From Xanthobacteraceae bacterium (GTDB lineage: Bacteria; Pseudomonadota; Alphaproteobacteria; Rhizobiales; Xanthobacteraceae), in contig JASHRR010000230.1 of assembly GCA_030037185.1 (NCBI GenBank), forward strand, positions 1 through 6,319: a stretch of DNA of 6,319 nucleotides, given 5' to 3'. Shown in pieces: positions 6,048 through 6,319 of the stretch. The stretch's first letter is position 1; every line of letters begins with the position of its first letter. The notes under the pieces are model-generated. The model worked only from the letters and a program-made list of their open reading frames with translations. It was not told where the DNA came from and did not search any database. A program made the translations under genes and the position numbers.

Positions 6048-6319
6048 GCGGCGCTGCCCTCTGCGTCGACGCGCTACGCCGCGAAGTCGCGCGGCGCTTT
6101 CGTGACCGCGGGCTCGATACGCCCGATCTCGACGCGCGAATCCTGGTTGGCCATGCACTCGGCCTCGACCGCACGGCCCTTCTGCTCGCCGGCGAGCGGC
6201 GTCTTGAGCCGACCGAGATCGCTCGGGTCGAAACGCTGGCAGCGCGCAGGCTCCGCCGCGAGCCGGTCGCTCGCATTACCGCGACCAAGGAATTCTGGGG
6301 CCTGCCGTTAAGGATTACG
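6044..6319 (+). CDS. prmC: PrmC (HemK), release factor glutamine methyltransferase, N-terminal part (runs off right edge)
   Basis: PrmC uses S-adenosylmethionine to methylate the glutamine of the GGQ motif in RF1 and RF2, which raises their release activity. The 92 codons present cover the N-terminal helical substrate-binding domain: [15 protein letters not shown] (29-43), the turn LLLAGERRL (46-54), then RREPVARI (71-78) and KEFWGLPLR (82-90), the family-typical segment that leads into the methyltransferase domain. The SAM motif and the NPPY motif lie beyond the right edge. The start is taken as TTG at 6044-6046, which overlaps the prfA stop (TTGA); no ATG or GTG exists in this frame nearby or anywhere in the visible coding part, so TTG is the only reasonable start. 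GAG at 6034-6036 may serve as a weak ribosome-binding site. The overlap suggests translational coupling to prfA, whose product is its substrate. Confidence 0.93.
   Translation, partial: MSGAALCVDALRREVARRFRDRGLDTPDLDARILVGHALGLDRTALLLAGERRLEPTEIARVETLAARRLRREPVARITATKEFWGLPLRIT

Noticed and set aside
5247..6158. 303-codon open frame on the minus strand, opposite prfA and prmC
   Set aside because: Same reason: antisense shadow of RF1 with low-complexity Arg/Gly/Ala composition and no recognisable family.
1..6319. Mobile element, CRISPR array, tRNA/rRNA, toxin-antitoxin or defence genes
   Set aside because: The window is almost fully accounted for by six housekeeping-type genes with intact motifs; no direct-repeat arrays, transposase motifs or RNA gene signatures were seen on either strand.

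Overview
The window is a high-GC, gene-dense chromosomal segment, most like an alphaproteobacterium of the order Hyphomicrobiales (Rhizobiales). This rests on how closely the proteins resemble remembered family members from that group (UbiG, an alphaproteobacterial type aspartokinase, a 755-residue PtsP, RF1 and PrmC) and on the gene order ubiG / lysC-ptsP-prfA-prmC, which I recall as common there. No database search was possible, so the genus is left open.

Layout. Positions 1-1099 are on the minus strand. ubiG (ubiquinone methyltransferase) is followed after 2 bases by a DMT/EamA-type membrane transporter that runs off the left edge. A 148-base divergent intergenic region (1100-1247) holds a possible promoter and two GC-rich hairpins. 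On the plus strand come lysC (1248-2501), a 169-base gap with a possible promoter, ptsP (2671-4938), prfA (4953-6047) and the start of prmC (6044 to the right edge). ptsP-prfA-prmC are tightly packed, with a 14-base gap and then a 4-base overlap, and are probably one transcript. lysC may or may not be joined to it, as I see no convincing terminator between lysC and ptsP.

How the genes relate. LysC commits aspartate to the lysine/threonine/methionine pathway. PtsP is the first phosphotransferase of the nitrogen PTS and senses nitrogen status through its GAF domain; EINtr and aspartokinase were reported to interact physically in Bradyrhizobium japonicum. prfA and prmC are a substrate-enzyme pair: PrmC methylates the GGQ glutamine of RF1. 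ubiG belongs to respiratory quinone synthesis.

Overall this is an ordinary housekeeping region. I found no mobile element, CRISPR array, RNA gene or new defence-like system. The observation most worth checking is a textbook Shine-Dalgarno followed by an in-frame GTG inside lysC, exactly where other aspartokinases start a separate regulatory subunit. Two genes lie outside a simple ATG-based ORF reading: the partial transporter (GTG start) and the partial prmC (TTG start).
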